A stretch of DNA of 64,000 nt from an uncultured Clostridia bacterium (GTDB taxonomy: Bacteria > Bacillota > Clostridia > Christensenellales > UBA1242). The notes below the pieces were generated by a model. The model had not been told where the DNA came from. It saw only the letters and a program-made list of their open reading frames with translations, and searched no databases. The stretch spans positions 34,145 to 98,144 of the forward strand of contig CALBOE010000010.1 in the NCBI GenBank assembly GCA_937896905.1. Reading direction: 5' to 3'. This document shows positions 51,705-58,551 of the stretch, one piece after another (the stretch's first letter is position 1; every line of letters begins with the position of its first letter). The position numbers and the translations under genes were made by a program.

Positions 51705-51733
51705 TTGACAACAGGATTTTTATTTGTTATAAT
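51705..51733 (+). promoter_or_regulatory. Promoter of tRNA-Ser
   Basis: TTGACA (51705-51710), 17-base spacer and TATAAT (51728-51733). The 350-bp gap 51448-51797 holds only this promoter and AT-rich sequence. Confidence 0.88.
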
Positions 51734-51797
51734 CAACTTGTTTAATGAAAAAATGAAACTTTTTGTTAAGCAGTGTTAGTAAATTTAATAATTAAAT

Positions 51798-51888
51798 GGA
51801 GAGTTACTCAAGAGGTCGAAGAGGCGTCCCTGCTAAGGATGTAGGCGTAGAAATGCGCGCGAGGGTTCGAATCCCTTGCTCTCCGCCA
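51798..51888 (+). tRNA. tRNA-Ser(GCT)
   Basis: A 91-nt class II tRNA: acceptor GGAGAGT / GCTCTCC, long variable arm (GATGTAGGCGTAGAAATGCG region), T-loop GGTTCGAATCC, encoded CCA. The anticodon loop CTGCTAA gives GCT. Its 3' end is the insertion point of the element that follows. Confidence 0.93.
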
Positions 51889-53401
51889 AGTGATAACAAT
51901 CCGAACCCTTGTGGTCGGGTTGTTCTTTTTTTGTCAAAAATTCGGTTTCTAATTCAAAATCTGGTTGTTCACTTAGCTTTAATTGTGTTCCTTTATCATC
52001 ACTAATGTTAAAGTAGATAAAACACTCATCATCAAACAACACAACACGGTTGACAAACATATCAATCAATCTTTGTTTTGCATTGTTAAGTGAATAATCT
52101 AAATCTTTGAAAGAACATAAATAAGAATAAACAAGATTTTCATCAAGTGGTTTAATCGTTAGCATTTCTCTGCTAATGATTTTTTCTTTTAATTCTTTAT
52201 TCGCAATTTCAAGGTCTCTCATTCTATCGTTTGTTGTGTCGTTAAATATTCCATTTTCAAGAGCACGCAAAAGGTTTGCAAGTTTTTTGTTATTCTCTTG
52301 CAATTCTTTGTTTAAATTTTCTAATATTAAATCTTTCTCTATAAACTTGTTATAACTATTTGTTGTTTCCTTTGCTATTGCTTTTAAATTTGCACTTTGC
52401 AAAAAGTTTTGTGTTGCCTGTAAAACAATATCTTCTATGTATTGTTGTGGAATAGATTTTTTATCACACTTTGCTTTATTTTTCTTCTTTGTAAAGCATT
52501 TGTAATAGTTGTAGATTGTTCCAAGTTTACCTTTACCACAATCTCCCGTCATTAAGCCACCACATTTGCCACAAATAAGCTTTCCACTAAGAAGATAGTT
52601 AACTTCGGTCTTATGATGAGCAGAAGTTCTTTTTGACACCTTTAATCGTGCATTTACTTCATCAAAAACTTCTTCACATACGATTGCTGGATAGATATTT
52701 GTATAAGTTGTGTCATCTGCATAAACAACACCTTTGTAATTTTCATTTCTTAATACTCTTGAAACCGAGTTTATACTCCAATCTTTACCATAGCCATTTT
52801 TAATGCCTTTATCTTTTAGCATTACAACAATGTCTTTAATCTTTTTGCCAGACAAATATTCATCAAACATAAGTCTAACAATATTTGCTTGTGTTTCGTT
52901 AATGCTTAATTTAAGATTTTCAACATTATACCCATAAGGAGTTCTACCACCTGTGAACTGACCTTTAATTCTGCTTTCTTTAAGCCCACGTTTAACCTTT
53001 TGAGATAGTTCAGCAGAATAATATTCATTAACACCGATAATAACATTTTCAACCAATCTGCCTTCTGGTTTGTCTGAAATATTTTCAGTTGCAGAAACAA
53101 CCTTAACCCCATTGTTTCGTAAAGCCAAAGTGTTAATAGCACTATCATATCTATTTCTTGCAAATCTATCTAATTTGTAAACCAAAACAGCTTCAAAGGT
53201 TCTTTGCTTGCTGTCATATAGCATTTGTTGAAAAGCAGGACGATTATCATTTGTTCCCGTCTTTGCTCTATCAACATACTCGCTAACAATCACATATCCA
53301 TTTCTTTCAGCAAATTCTCTACAAACACGGACTTGACCTTCAATACTTTGCTCAGTCTGACTAGAACTTGAATATCTTGCATATATAACAGCTTTAATCA
53401 T
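51833..53401 (-). CDS. Serine recombinase (resolvase/integrase family with zinc ribbon)
   Basis: The 522-residue enzyme has the N-terminal catalytic domain YARYSSSSQTEQSIEGQ with Ser11 as likely nucleophile, and YVDRAKTGTNDNRP, KLDRFARNRYDS. The recombinase domain follows (GRTPYGYNVENLKL), then a zinc ribbon (CGKCGGLMTGDC...YYKC...C) and a coiled coil. It should catalyse integration and excision of the island. AAGGAG precedes the ATG. The last 18 or so codons, ending SKGFEPSRAFLRLHP, are read from the antisense of the tRNA-Ser gene. In the excised circle its C-terminus would therefore differ. Confidence 0.93.
   Translation of the reverse strand: MIKAVIYARYSSSSQTEQSIEGQVRVCREFAERNGYVIVSEYVDRAKTGTNDNRPAFQQMLYDSKQRTFEAVLVYKLDRFARNRYDSAINTLALRNNGVKVVSATENISDKPEGRLVENVIIGVNEYYSAELSQKVKRGLKESRIKGQFTGGRTPYGYNVENLKLSINETQANIVRLMFDEYLSGKKIKDIVVMLKDKGIKNGYGKDWSINSVSRVLRNENYKGVVYADDTTYTNIYPAIVCEEVFDEVNARLKVSKRTSAHHKTEVNYLLSGKLICGKCGGLMTGDCGKGKLGTIYNYYKCFTKKKNKAKCDKKSIPQQYIEDIVLQATQNFLQSANLKAIAKETTNSYNKFIEKDLILENLNKELQENNKKLANLLRALENGIFNDTTNDRMRDLEIANKELKEKIISREMLTIKPLDENLVYSYLCSFKDLDYSLNNAKQRLIDMFVNRVVLFDDECFIYFNISDDKGTQLKLSEQPDFELETEFLTKKEQPDHKGSDCYHLAESKGFEPSRAFLRLHP
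51883..51890 (+). repeat. Putative attL core at the tRNA 3' end
   Basis: CCGCCAAG, the last tRNA bases plus two, recurs at 60787-60794 directly before a terminator hairpin. Only 8 bp agree, so this is a suggested core. Confidence 0.55.
51895..51931 (+). terminator. Terminator downstream of tRNA-Ser (in the element's left end)
   Basis: AACAA-t-CCGA pairs with TCGG-g-TTGTT, followed by seven T. It lies antisense inside the recombinase coding region and would give the tRNA a new terminator after integration. Confidence 0.8.
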
Positions 53402-53411
53402 AATTTACTCC

Positions 53412-53804
53412 TTAATTTTTAACAATGTTTTTATAAAACTCAATAACTTCAATTAAACTTCTTAATTCAGGTCTTGTATGATTTTTATGCCCGTCTTTAA
53501 CTTTTTCTTCCAACACTGTAATAGATATTGCAATTATTACAGCTAAGCAATCTTGAATAAAGGACTCTTCAATACTCATTTGTTTAGTTGAATAACCATA
53601 AGTATTTGAAGTTTGCCTATACTTCAAATTTTTTTCAATATCTTCATCTTCAAGAATCTGCTTCAAATAGTTTTCTCCGTTAACAATATCCATAGAAACT
53701 AAATAAGAAACAATCTTGTTGATTTCGTTCTTATAATCAACATCTTTTTCAGTTTCTTTTAGATTGTTTAAGAATTCTATTAGTTCTTTTATTCCGTAAT
53801 TCAT
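53412..53804 (-). CDS. Hypothetical protein of the element
   Basis: A 130-residue, mainly helical soluble protein (LIEFLNNLKETEKDVDYKNE, CLAVIIAISITVLEEKVKDG, SLIEVIEFYKNIVKN) with no recognised domain. It lies 10 bases upstream of the recombinase and directly downstream of the ASCH gene, so probably forms one operon with both. An AGGAGATATT site precedes the ATG. It might help recombination or defence, but there is no motif to support either. Confidence 0.65.
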   Translation of the reverse strand: MNYGIKELIEFLNNLKETEKDVDYKNEINKIVSYLVSMDIVNGENYLKQILEDEDIEKNLKYRQTSNTYGYSTKQMSIEESFIQDCLAVIIAISITVLEEKVKDGHKNHTRPELRSLIEVIEFYKNIVKN

Positions 53805-53814
53805 AATATCTCCT

Positions 53815-54153
53815 TTAATCTATATTTACCCAAATAACGGCACCCATAGGGTGTTTATATGGAATAGGCTTTTCATATCTTTTAGCATTAGAAATTATCC
53901 AAGCATAAGTGTTTTTGTATGGAAGGTTTTCCACACCATTCAATATACAATGCTTATCTTTATTGTTTTGATAATCCGCTAAGGTTAATTTCTTAGAATC
54001 CATTATATCACATTCGCCAAAAATATGTTTGGTTCCACTTTGAATTAAATAAACTTTTCCACGAATTTTTGTATTTGAACTTCTAATTTCCCAAATCTTT
54101 TCATTAGAAAGAATTTTATTTAACCAAAACTCTTTTATAATCAAACCTTTCAT
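53815..54153 (-). CDS. ASCH-domain protein
   Basis: The ATG at 54153 with AGGAG upstream is preferred over an earlier in-frame codon. The 112-residue protein begins MKGLIIKEFWLNKILSNEKI, then WEIRSSNTKIRGKVYLIQSG and FGECDIMDSKKLTL...DKHCI. This order (KPWxxxIxxGxKxxExR, RGxVxLxxSG) is the ASCH beta-barrel that binds RNA or modified nucleotides. Related proteins occur in RNA modification and mobile elements. It heads the leftward operon of the element, divergent from the control protein, and shares that upstream region and its operator. Confidence 0.78.
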   Translation of the reverse strand: MKGLIIKEFWLNKILSNEKIWEIRSSNTKIRGKVYLIQSGTKHIFGECDIMDSKKLTLADYQNNKDKHCILNGVENLPYKNTYAWIISNAKRYEKPIPYKHPMGAVIWVNID

Positions 54154-54192
54154 ATAAACTCCTAACATACATTAAATTTATAAAACTTATCA

Positions 54193-54229
54193 AATGTGAC
54201 TTAAAGTCGGTTGTAAAATAAGTCACATT
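54193..54229. promoter_or_regulatory. C-box-like operator between divergent operons
   Basis: A perfect 10-bp inverted repeat, AATGTGACTT (54193-54202) and AAGTCACATT (54220-54229), 17 bases apart, contains GACTTAAAGTC (54198-54208). GACTnnnAGTC is the known half-site form of control-protein operators of restriction-modification systems. A TATATAAA -10 lies at 54240. Confidence 0.7.
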
Positions 54230-54266
54230 CTTGCTACTATTATATAAATAAAAATGGAGAAAGTCA

Positions 54267-54470
54267 ATGATTAAAGAAAAAGTTGGACAAAGAATAAAAG
54301 AATTAAGAACAAAACAAGGTTTAAGTCAAGAAGAATTTGCTTTTAAATGCGATTTAGACAGAACCTATATTACAAGTTTAGAAAGAGGCAAAAGGAACAT
54401 TTCACTTGAAAATTTAGAAAAAATAGCAAAAGCATTTAATATGTCTTTAAGTGAATTTTTCAATTTTTAA
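54267..54470 (+). CDS. Xre-type control protein of the restriction-modification system
   Basis: A 67-residue single-domain helix-turn-helix protein: VGQRIKELRTKQGLSQEEFA, LDRTYITSLERGKRNIS and the closing LEKIAKAFNMSLSEFF. This is the standard size and layout of C proteins, which activate the endonuclease gene late and repress themselves by binding C-boxes; such a box lies just upstream. The endonuclease gene follows after 15 bases. A GGAG site precedes the ATG. Confidence 0.88.
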   Translation: MIKEKVGQRIKELRTKQGLSQEEFAFKCDLDRTYITSLERGKRNISLENLEKIAKAFNMSLSEFFNF

Positions 54471-54485
54471 TACCAAGGAGAATAT

Positions 54486-55865
54486 ATGGATAATATTTGG
54501 ATACTAACAGAAGAAAGACCAAAAGAAAGTGTAGTCAAGACAATACTTAAATTATTGCAAAGCGACTTTAACATCTCTCTAAACATCGAAAATGTTGTTA
54601 TTAAACCAATTATAGAAGAAAGCTATTTTAGATTTACATATATTGTTGAAGGTGTTAACTCAACACTATTTGATAAAGTTTATTTAAAATTGGTAAGCGG
54701 AAATTCTAGTTTTATTGATTATTTAGTTTGCAAACAAGAACATGAACCAGAAGATGGAGATTGCTCTAATATACTAATGGCGGTAGAAGAAACAAAAACA
54801 AGCGATAAGGAATCACGAAACACAGGAGTTTCTCAAAGAGCAACGAAATTTATATATGCAAAAAAATATTGCCCAGATGCAAAACTTTATATGCTATATA
54901 ACGATGAACTTGAAAATGATGAAGATAAAAAACCAAGTGATACAAATATATTTGGAACAAACATATTGTTAACCTTAGGAGTTAAAATAGTTGGCAAAAG
55001 CAATCTTACTTGGTTTAATCCATTCTCATCAATCGATGAAGTAATTGCTTTTAAAAATGAAATGAGAGACCCACCTGATGGAAATGTTCCTATTAAAATT
55101 ACAAAAAATGATGATGTAATTTACATTTCAGGAAGATTGTCTAAACCAAAAGAAGCAGGAAATATCGGTCATGACCCAAACATTGGAACATTATCAATGA
55201 TTAGTGGTGTTTTAAGAGCTCTTGGTTGGACACAAAGAATAGTTATTACAAGACATGGAACAACTCAACAATATGTTTCAAGAAATAAAACTAATAAATT
55301 CCTATATGTATGTAAATTATTAAATTTAGAAATGGACGGATTGACAATTACATATCCCGATACTTATAGAGAAAAATATTGGCACTATGAAAAATCATCT
55401 GAAAAAGTCGCTTCTATACTTCTTCATATAATGTGCTCTAATGTTGGTATTAGATATATTTATGAAAATCATGCTGGTTGCGAAAGAGGATATTTCAAAA
55501 ATGCTAATGGTGATTTAATCACTTTACCTAAAAAAGACACTCACGGCGAGAATTTACTAATCCCTGATGTTATACTTTCTGATACTACAAATAGAAATAT
55601 TTATTTAATTGAGGGTAAAAAATTAACAACTCTACAAGTGGGTTTAGCAGAAATTGAAGATTATGATAGCATTGAAGACGAGTATATAAGAGTTGAATAT
55701 TTAAACTTCAATTATTATAGATATCTTTCAATCTTTGGTGGATATTGCACATTCTTACCAGATAGAAAAATTATGTTATACCTTAATAGTGATGGTTTAA
55801 TCATTTTAAATAGAGATTTACCACAAACGTTCTTAAATCACTTTATAAGAATAAGAAAGGGCTAA
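54486..55865 (+). CDS. Putative Type II restriction endonuclease, PD-(D/E)xK fold
   Basis: The 459-residue protein is placed between the C protein and the methyltransferase. No family is certain, but a plausible catalytic core is LIPDVILSDTTNRNIYLIEGKKL near residues 357-379. There PD and ExK are separated by a beta turn, as in PD-(D/E)xK nucleases. A second acidic site with VEETKTSDKESRNTG lies near 98-112. Since the partner methyltransferase has two fused domains, the recognition sequence is probably asymmetric. An AAGGAG site precedes the ATG. Its stop codon lies in the stem of the terminator. Confidence 0.75.
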   Translation: MDNIWILTEERPKESVVKTILKLLQSDFNISLNIENVVIKPIIEESYFRFTYIVEGVNSTLFDKVYLKLVSGNSSFIDYLVCKQEHEPEDGDCSNILMAVEETKTSDKESRNTGVSQRATKFIYAKKYCPDAKLYMLYNDELENDEDKKPSDTNIFGTNILLTLGVKIVGKSNLTWFNPFSSIDEVIAFKNEMRDPPDGNVPIKITKNDDVIYISGRLSKPKEAGNIGHDPNIGTLSMISGVLRALGWTQRIVITRHGTTQQYVSRNKTNKFLYVCKLLNLEMDGLTITYPDTYREKYWHYEKSSEKVASILLHIMCSNVGIRYIYENHAGCERGYFKNANGDLITLPKKDTHGENLLIPDVILSDTTNRNIYLIEGKKLTTLQVGLAEIEDYDSIEDEYIRVEYLNFNYYRYLSIFGGYCTFLPDRKIMLYLNSDGLIILNRDLPQTFLNHFIRIRKG

Positions 55866-55886
55866 AAATAGCCCTTTCTTTTTTAA
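55854..55886 (+). terminator. Terminator between endonuclease and methyltransferase genes
   Basis: AGAAAGGGCTA (55854-55864) and TAGCCCTTTCT (55869-55879), followed by six T. The TAA stop of the endonuclease gene (55863-55865) is inside the stem and loop. Confidence 0.9.
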
Positions 55887-57838
55887 TAATTTACGATTAA
55901 AACTTCTCTCGTTCTTAAAGTTTTATCCTTTTTATGATAACTACAATTTGAATAATCGGAATCAATTTCAAATACTTTATATTTCTTACTCCATTCCAAT
56001 AATCCATTATTAACTATTCCATTGTGTTCAATAACATTAGACAAGGCAAACTTAATTCCTTTTTCATTTGCCTTATCAAGATAATTTAACAATTCTAAAT
56101 CTTGTTTGTTTTTCCAATCTTTAAAACCACGATTGCCATCATTGTAAGAACCTGTGGTTATTAAATATGGTGGGTCGCAATAAATAAAATCTTGACAACC
56201 CAAATCATCTAACTCAATATCAATAAAATCATTTGTTTTGAAATCAATATCCATATCTTTTAATTTACTTGTAAATTTAATAAGATTTTCTTTCATTGTA
56301 TCTGAAAAACAACTTCTATTTTTACCGAACGGATTATTAAATTCATGATTATTATTGAAACGGAATTGATAGTTAAAAGAATAACAAACCAAAGTATATA
56401 AATCTATTAAATCATGATATTTATTAAAGTGATTTCTTAACTCTTTATATCCAACTTCATTAGTTTTAGATAATTGAAATTTGTCTATATTGTTAGAGAT
56501 TTTATTAAGGATTTCATCACAATCCATATCTTTAAACTTTTTGAATAAGTTAACAACATAAGTATTTATATCATTGCAAATATATTTATTTGCTTTAACA
56601 TTTACTCCAACATTAAATCCACCTGCAAATAAATCAACAAACGTGTTAATTTCATTTGGGAAAAGTTTAAGCAATTGTGGTAACAACTTATATTTTCCAC
56701 CAATATAATTTAATGGGCTTTTTATAAAATTTTTTGTTTTTGTGATTTTATTTAATTCAATATTTGAAACTACATTTTTAGTTTCTTTTTTTATTGTCTT
56801 TGGTTTTACTTTCTTATTTTCAATATAGAATAAATATTCTTGATGTTTATCTTTCTTTAAACTTTCATTCTTGTTTTTGTATCGATTATAATCAATGTCA
56901 TAAACTTTTACTTTATTATCGCAACATTCTTCTAATATATTAATGATGGTTTCTTTTGACATTAAACCATCTCCACTATAACTAACAATTATATGTTTAA
57001 ATTTAGCATTGCTTATTAACTCTCTAAAACTTTTTTCTACTTCGCTTTTAGAACAATATTTAGACTTTTCCTTTATATATGGTCTAACACCTGTAACACC
57101 TTTTATTTCAGGACTATCATTCTTCGCAATAGTTTCAAGAACATGATAATTAGGCAGATATTGTCTTTCGTTGTAAGGTGGGTCAATATATAAAATATCG
57201 CCTTCAATATGTTTAATCAATTCATTTGCATCTTCATTAAAACATTGATTTTGCTTTTTGTTATCCACAACATCAAGGAAACTAAATTCAAATCTCTTAA
57301 AAGCTCTTTTATCCCAATCCTTTAAATATGCTCCATAAGTTCCTGTTGTATTAGAAACATAAGGAACACCTTCAATCAATCCTGCAAGCAAATAATAATA
57401 TTCACTTTCAGTTATCGCTCCTTGATTTTTCCAAAGTTCAATTTGTTCTCTTGCAAAATCTATTCTATTTGCATTTTCTAATGTAAAATACATTCTAGTG
57501 CAATTCTCACTTGGAGCATAGTTGTTTGATACAAAACCATTTCCATAAGTTAAAGCAAACATATCGCTAGACAAGTAAGTAAATGGGTCATTTATTCCAA
57601 GTTTTGCCAAACCTTTAAAAGTTGGTTTTTTATTGTTCTCAATTAAACCTTTTGCAATAGAATATGAAAAATATAATAAGTCATTAGAAATGATTTTATA
57701 TCTAGGTTTAAAATAATATCCTACGGAATTTGTTCCAGCAAAAATATCACAGAAAACTTCTGAATTATCTGTGACATTCTCATCTATAACTTTTTGAATA
57801 TTTTCTAATAAACTAACTTTACTTCCAATAAATCTCAT
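55883..57838 (-). CDS. Fused double N6-adenine DNA methyltransferase (D12 class, M.FokI-like layout)
   Basis: The 651-residue protein holds two complete D12/Dam-type domains. Domain 1 (1-340) starts MRFIGSKVSLLENIQKVI, then FCDIFAGTNSVGYYF and the catalytic DILYIDPPYNERQYLPNYHV. Domain 2 (about 365-651) starts IKSPLNYIGGKYKLLPQLL, then FVDLFAGGFNVGVN and DFIYCDPPY. Two fused domains protect the two different strands of an asymmetric site, as in M.FokI (known: one fused protein of about 650 residues). It is convergent with the endonuclease gene. There is no obvious Shine-Dalgarno directly before the ATG at 57838 (upstream AGGATG). The recognition sequence cannot be read from sequence. Confidence 0.92.
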   Translation of the reverse strand: MRFIGSKVSLLENIQKVIDENVTDNSEVFCDIFAGTNSVGYYFKPRYKIISNDLLYFSYSIAKGLIENNKKPTFKGLAKLGINDPFTYLSSDMFALTYGNGFVSNNYAPSENCTRMYFTLENANRIDFAREQIELWKNQGAITESEYYYLLAGLIEGVPYVSNTTGTYGAYLKDWDKRAFKRFEFSFLDVVDNKKQNQCFNEDANELIKHIEGDILYIDPPYNERQYLPNYHVLETIAKNDSPEIKGVTGVRPYIKEKSKYCSKSEVEKSFRELISNAKFKHIIVSYSGDGLMSKETIINILEECCDNKVKVYDIDYNRYKNKNESLKKDKHQEYLFYIENKKVKPKTIKKETKNVVSNIELNKITKTKNFIKSPLNYIGGKYKLLPQLLKLFPNEINTFVDLFAGGFNVGVNVKANKYICNDINTYVVNLFKKFKDMDCDEILNKISNNIDKFQLSKTNEVGYKELRNHFNKYHDLIDLYTLVCYSFNYQFRFNNNHEFNNPFGKNRSCFSDTMKENLIKFTSKLKDMDIDFKTNDFIDIELDDLGCQDFIYCDPPYLITTGSYNDGNRGFKDWKNKQDLELLNYLDKANEKGIKFALSNVIEHNGIVNNGLLEWSKKYKVFEIDSDYSNCSYHKKDKTLRTREVLIVNY

Positions 57839-57949
57839 ATTTTACATCCTACAACATCCTTGTTAAATTATTATAAACAAAAAGACTATAAAAATCAACT
57901 TTTTTAAGAAACGAAATGCTAATTTTTAAAATAATTTTAGTAAGCAGGA

Positions 57950-58098
57950 TAAGAGTTGCATACATTTTGCCATATTTTTTGGTCTAAAAGCCCTAAAAAT
58001 AAGCACTTTTGGCGTATACACTTGCCAAAAGTCGCTGATGACAAATTTGTATGCGCTCCCTTGCTAGACCAAGTGGGAAACCCACTTGTCTTTTTTTT
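57950..58098 (+). ncRNA. Candidate pseudoknotted structured RNA with terminator
   Basis: In order the segment has GCATACA (57958-57964), GGTCTA (57981-57986), a perfect 9-bp hairpin ACTTTTGGC/GCCAAAAGT (58005-58032), TGTATGC (58048-58054) and TAGACC (58065-58070). The first pairs with the fourth and the second with the fifth, so the two long-range stems interleave: a pseudoknot around a hairpin. CAAGTGGG-AAA-CCCACTTG and eight T end it at 58098. This is an expected form for a stand-alone small RNA. It fills the 374-bp gap 57839-58212 together with the next promoter. No known family identified. Confidence 0.5.
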
Positions 58099-58118
58099 GT
58101 AGAAAATATGGTTTTATA

Positions 58119-58137
58119 TTGAATTTTATGCTATACT
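58119..58137 (+). promoter_or_regulatory. Extended -10 promoter of the 78-aa gene
   Basis: TGC-TATACT (hexamer 58132-58137) in the context ATTTTATGCTATA; TTGAAT lies too close (58119) to be its -35. The same sequence context recurs before the ATPase gene. Confidence 0.5.
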
Positions 58138-58189
58138 ATTATTGCTCCGAAAGGAGTATTGGATTGAAGTCGATAAGTTGCACGCATAT

Positions 58190-58213
58190 TCTCATATATT
58201 TAAAAATATGAGA
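58190..58213 (+). promoter_or_regulatory. Hairpin touching the start codon of the 78-aa gene
   Basis: TCTCATAT (58190-58197) pairs with ATATGAGA (58206-58213), whose last A is the first base of the ATG. No Shine-Dalgarno is seen; the only AGGAG is in the upstream GCTCC-GAAA-GGAGT hairpin near 58144-58157. Confidence 0.45.
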
Positions 58214-58449
58214 TGACAAAACTTATTGACAATCGTTTTATTGATTGTGAAGATATACCAGAAAACACAGCCACTTACGACCTTAATACTAAAGTATTAA
58301 GGCAAGGCAAAACAAAACTAAGTCAAAAACAAATAAAGCGAATAGCCTTTATTCTTGCAACAGACTTAAAGAACTTTGCCGAATTGGGCGGCGACTTTTC
58401 TAACCTAACAGCAAATGCAGTCTACACTCATTTGCAATCCAATCAATAA
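58213..58449 (+). CDS. Small hypothetical protein of the island
   Basis: A 78-residue soluble protein, no recognised domain: ENTATYDLNTKVLRQGKTKL, then a helix SQKQIKRIAFILATDLKNFA and LTANAVYTHLQSN. It sits between the structured RNA and the ATPase gene, upstream of which there is a separate promoter. A TTGTAGG/CTTCTTCT-type hairpin near 58456-58490 may be its terminator. The start is uncertain because no ribosome-binding site is visible. An accessory or regulatory role in the defence island is only inferred. Confidence 0.55.
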   Translation: MTKLIDNRFIDCEDIPENTATYDLNTKVLRQGKTKLSQKQIKRIAFILATDLKNFAELGGDFSNLTANAVYTHLQSNQ

Positions 58450-58517
58450 AACCCACGAGAAGAGGCAAAAAACTTCTTCTCTTTTTTCTTGTAGGTCTTT
58501 AATTAAATTATATTTTA

Positions 58518-58526
58518 TGCTATAAT
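58518..58526 (+). promoter_or_regulatory. Extended -10 promoter of the AAA ATPase gene
   Basis: TGC-TATAAT (58518-58526) lies 14 bases upstream of AAGGAG. This supports the start at 58552 over the earlier in-frame codon at 58528, which would leave no room for a leader. Confidence 0.65.
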
Positions 58527-58551
58527 AATGTTATTAAATAAGGAGCTACTA

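Noticed and set aside
51796..52005. 69-aa plus-strand frame starting at tRNA-Ser
   Set aside because: It reads through the tRNA and the antisense of the recombinase gene; a tRNA with good structure explains the sequence.
51833..53401. The serine recombinase as the invertase of the TasA switch
   Set aside because: It belongs to the tRNA-linked element, its att core has no match in the 53-bp arms, and its size class is that of integrases. It cannot be excluded but is not supported.
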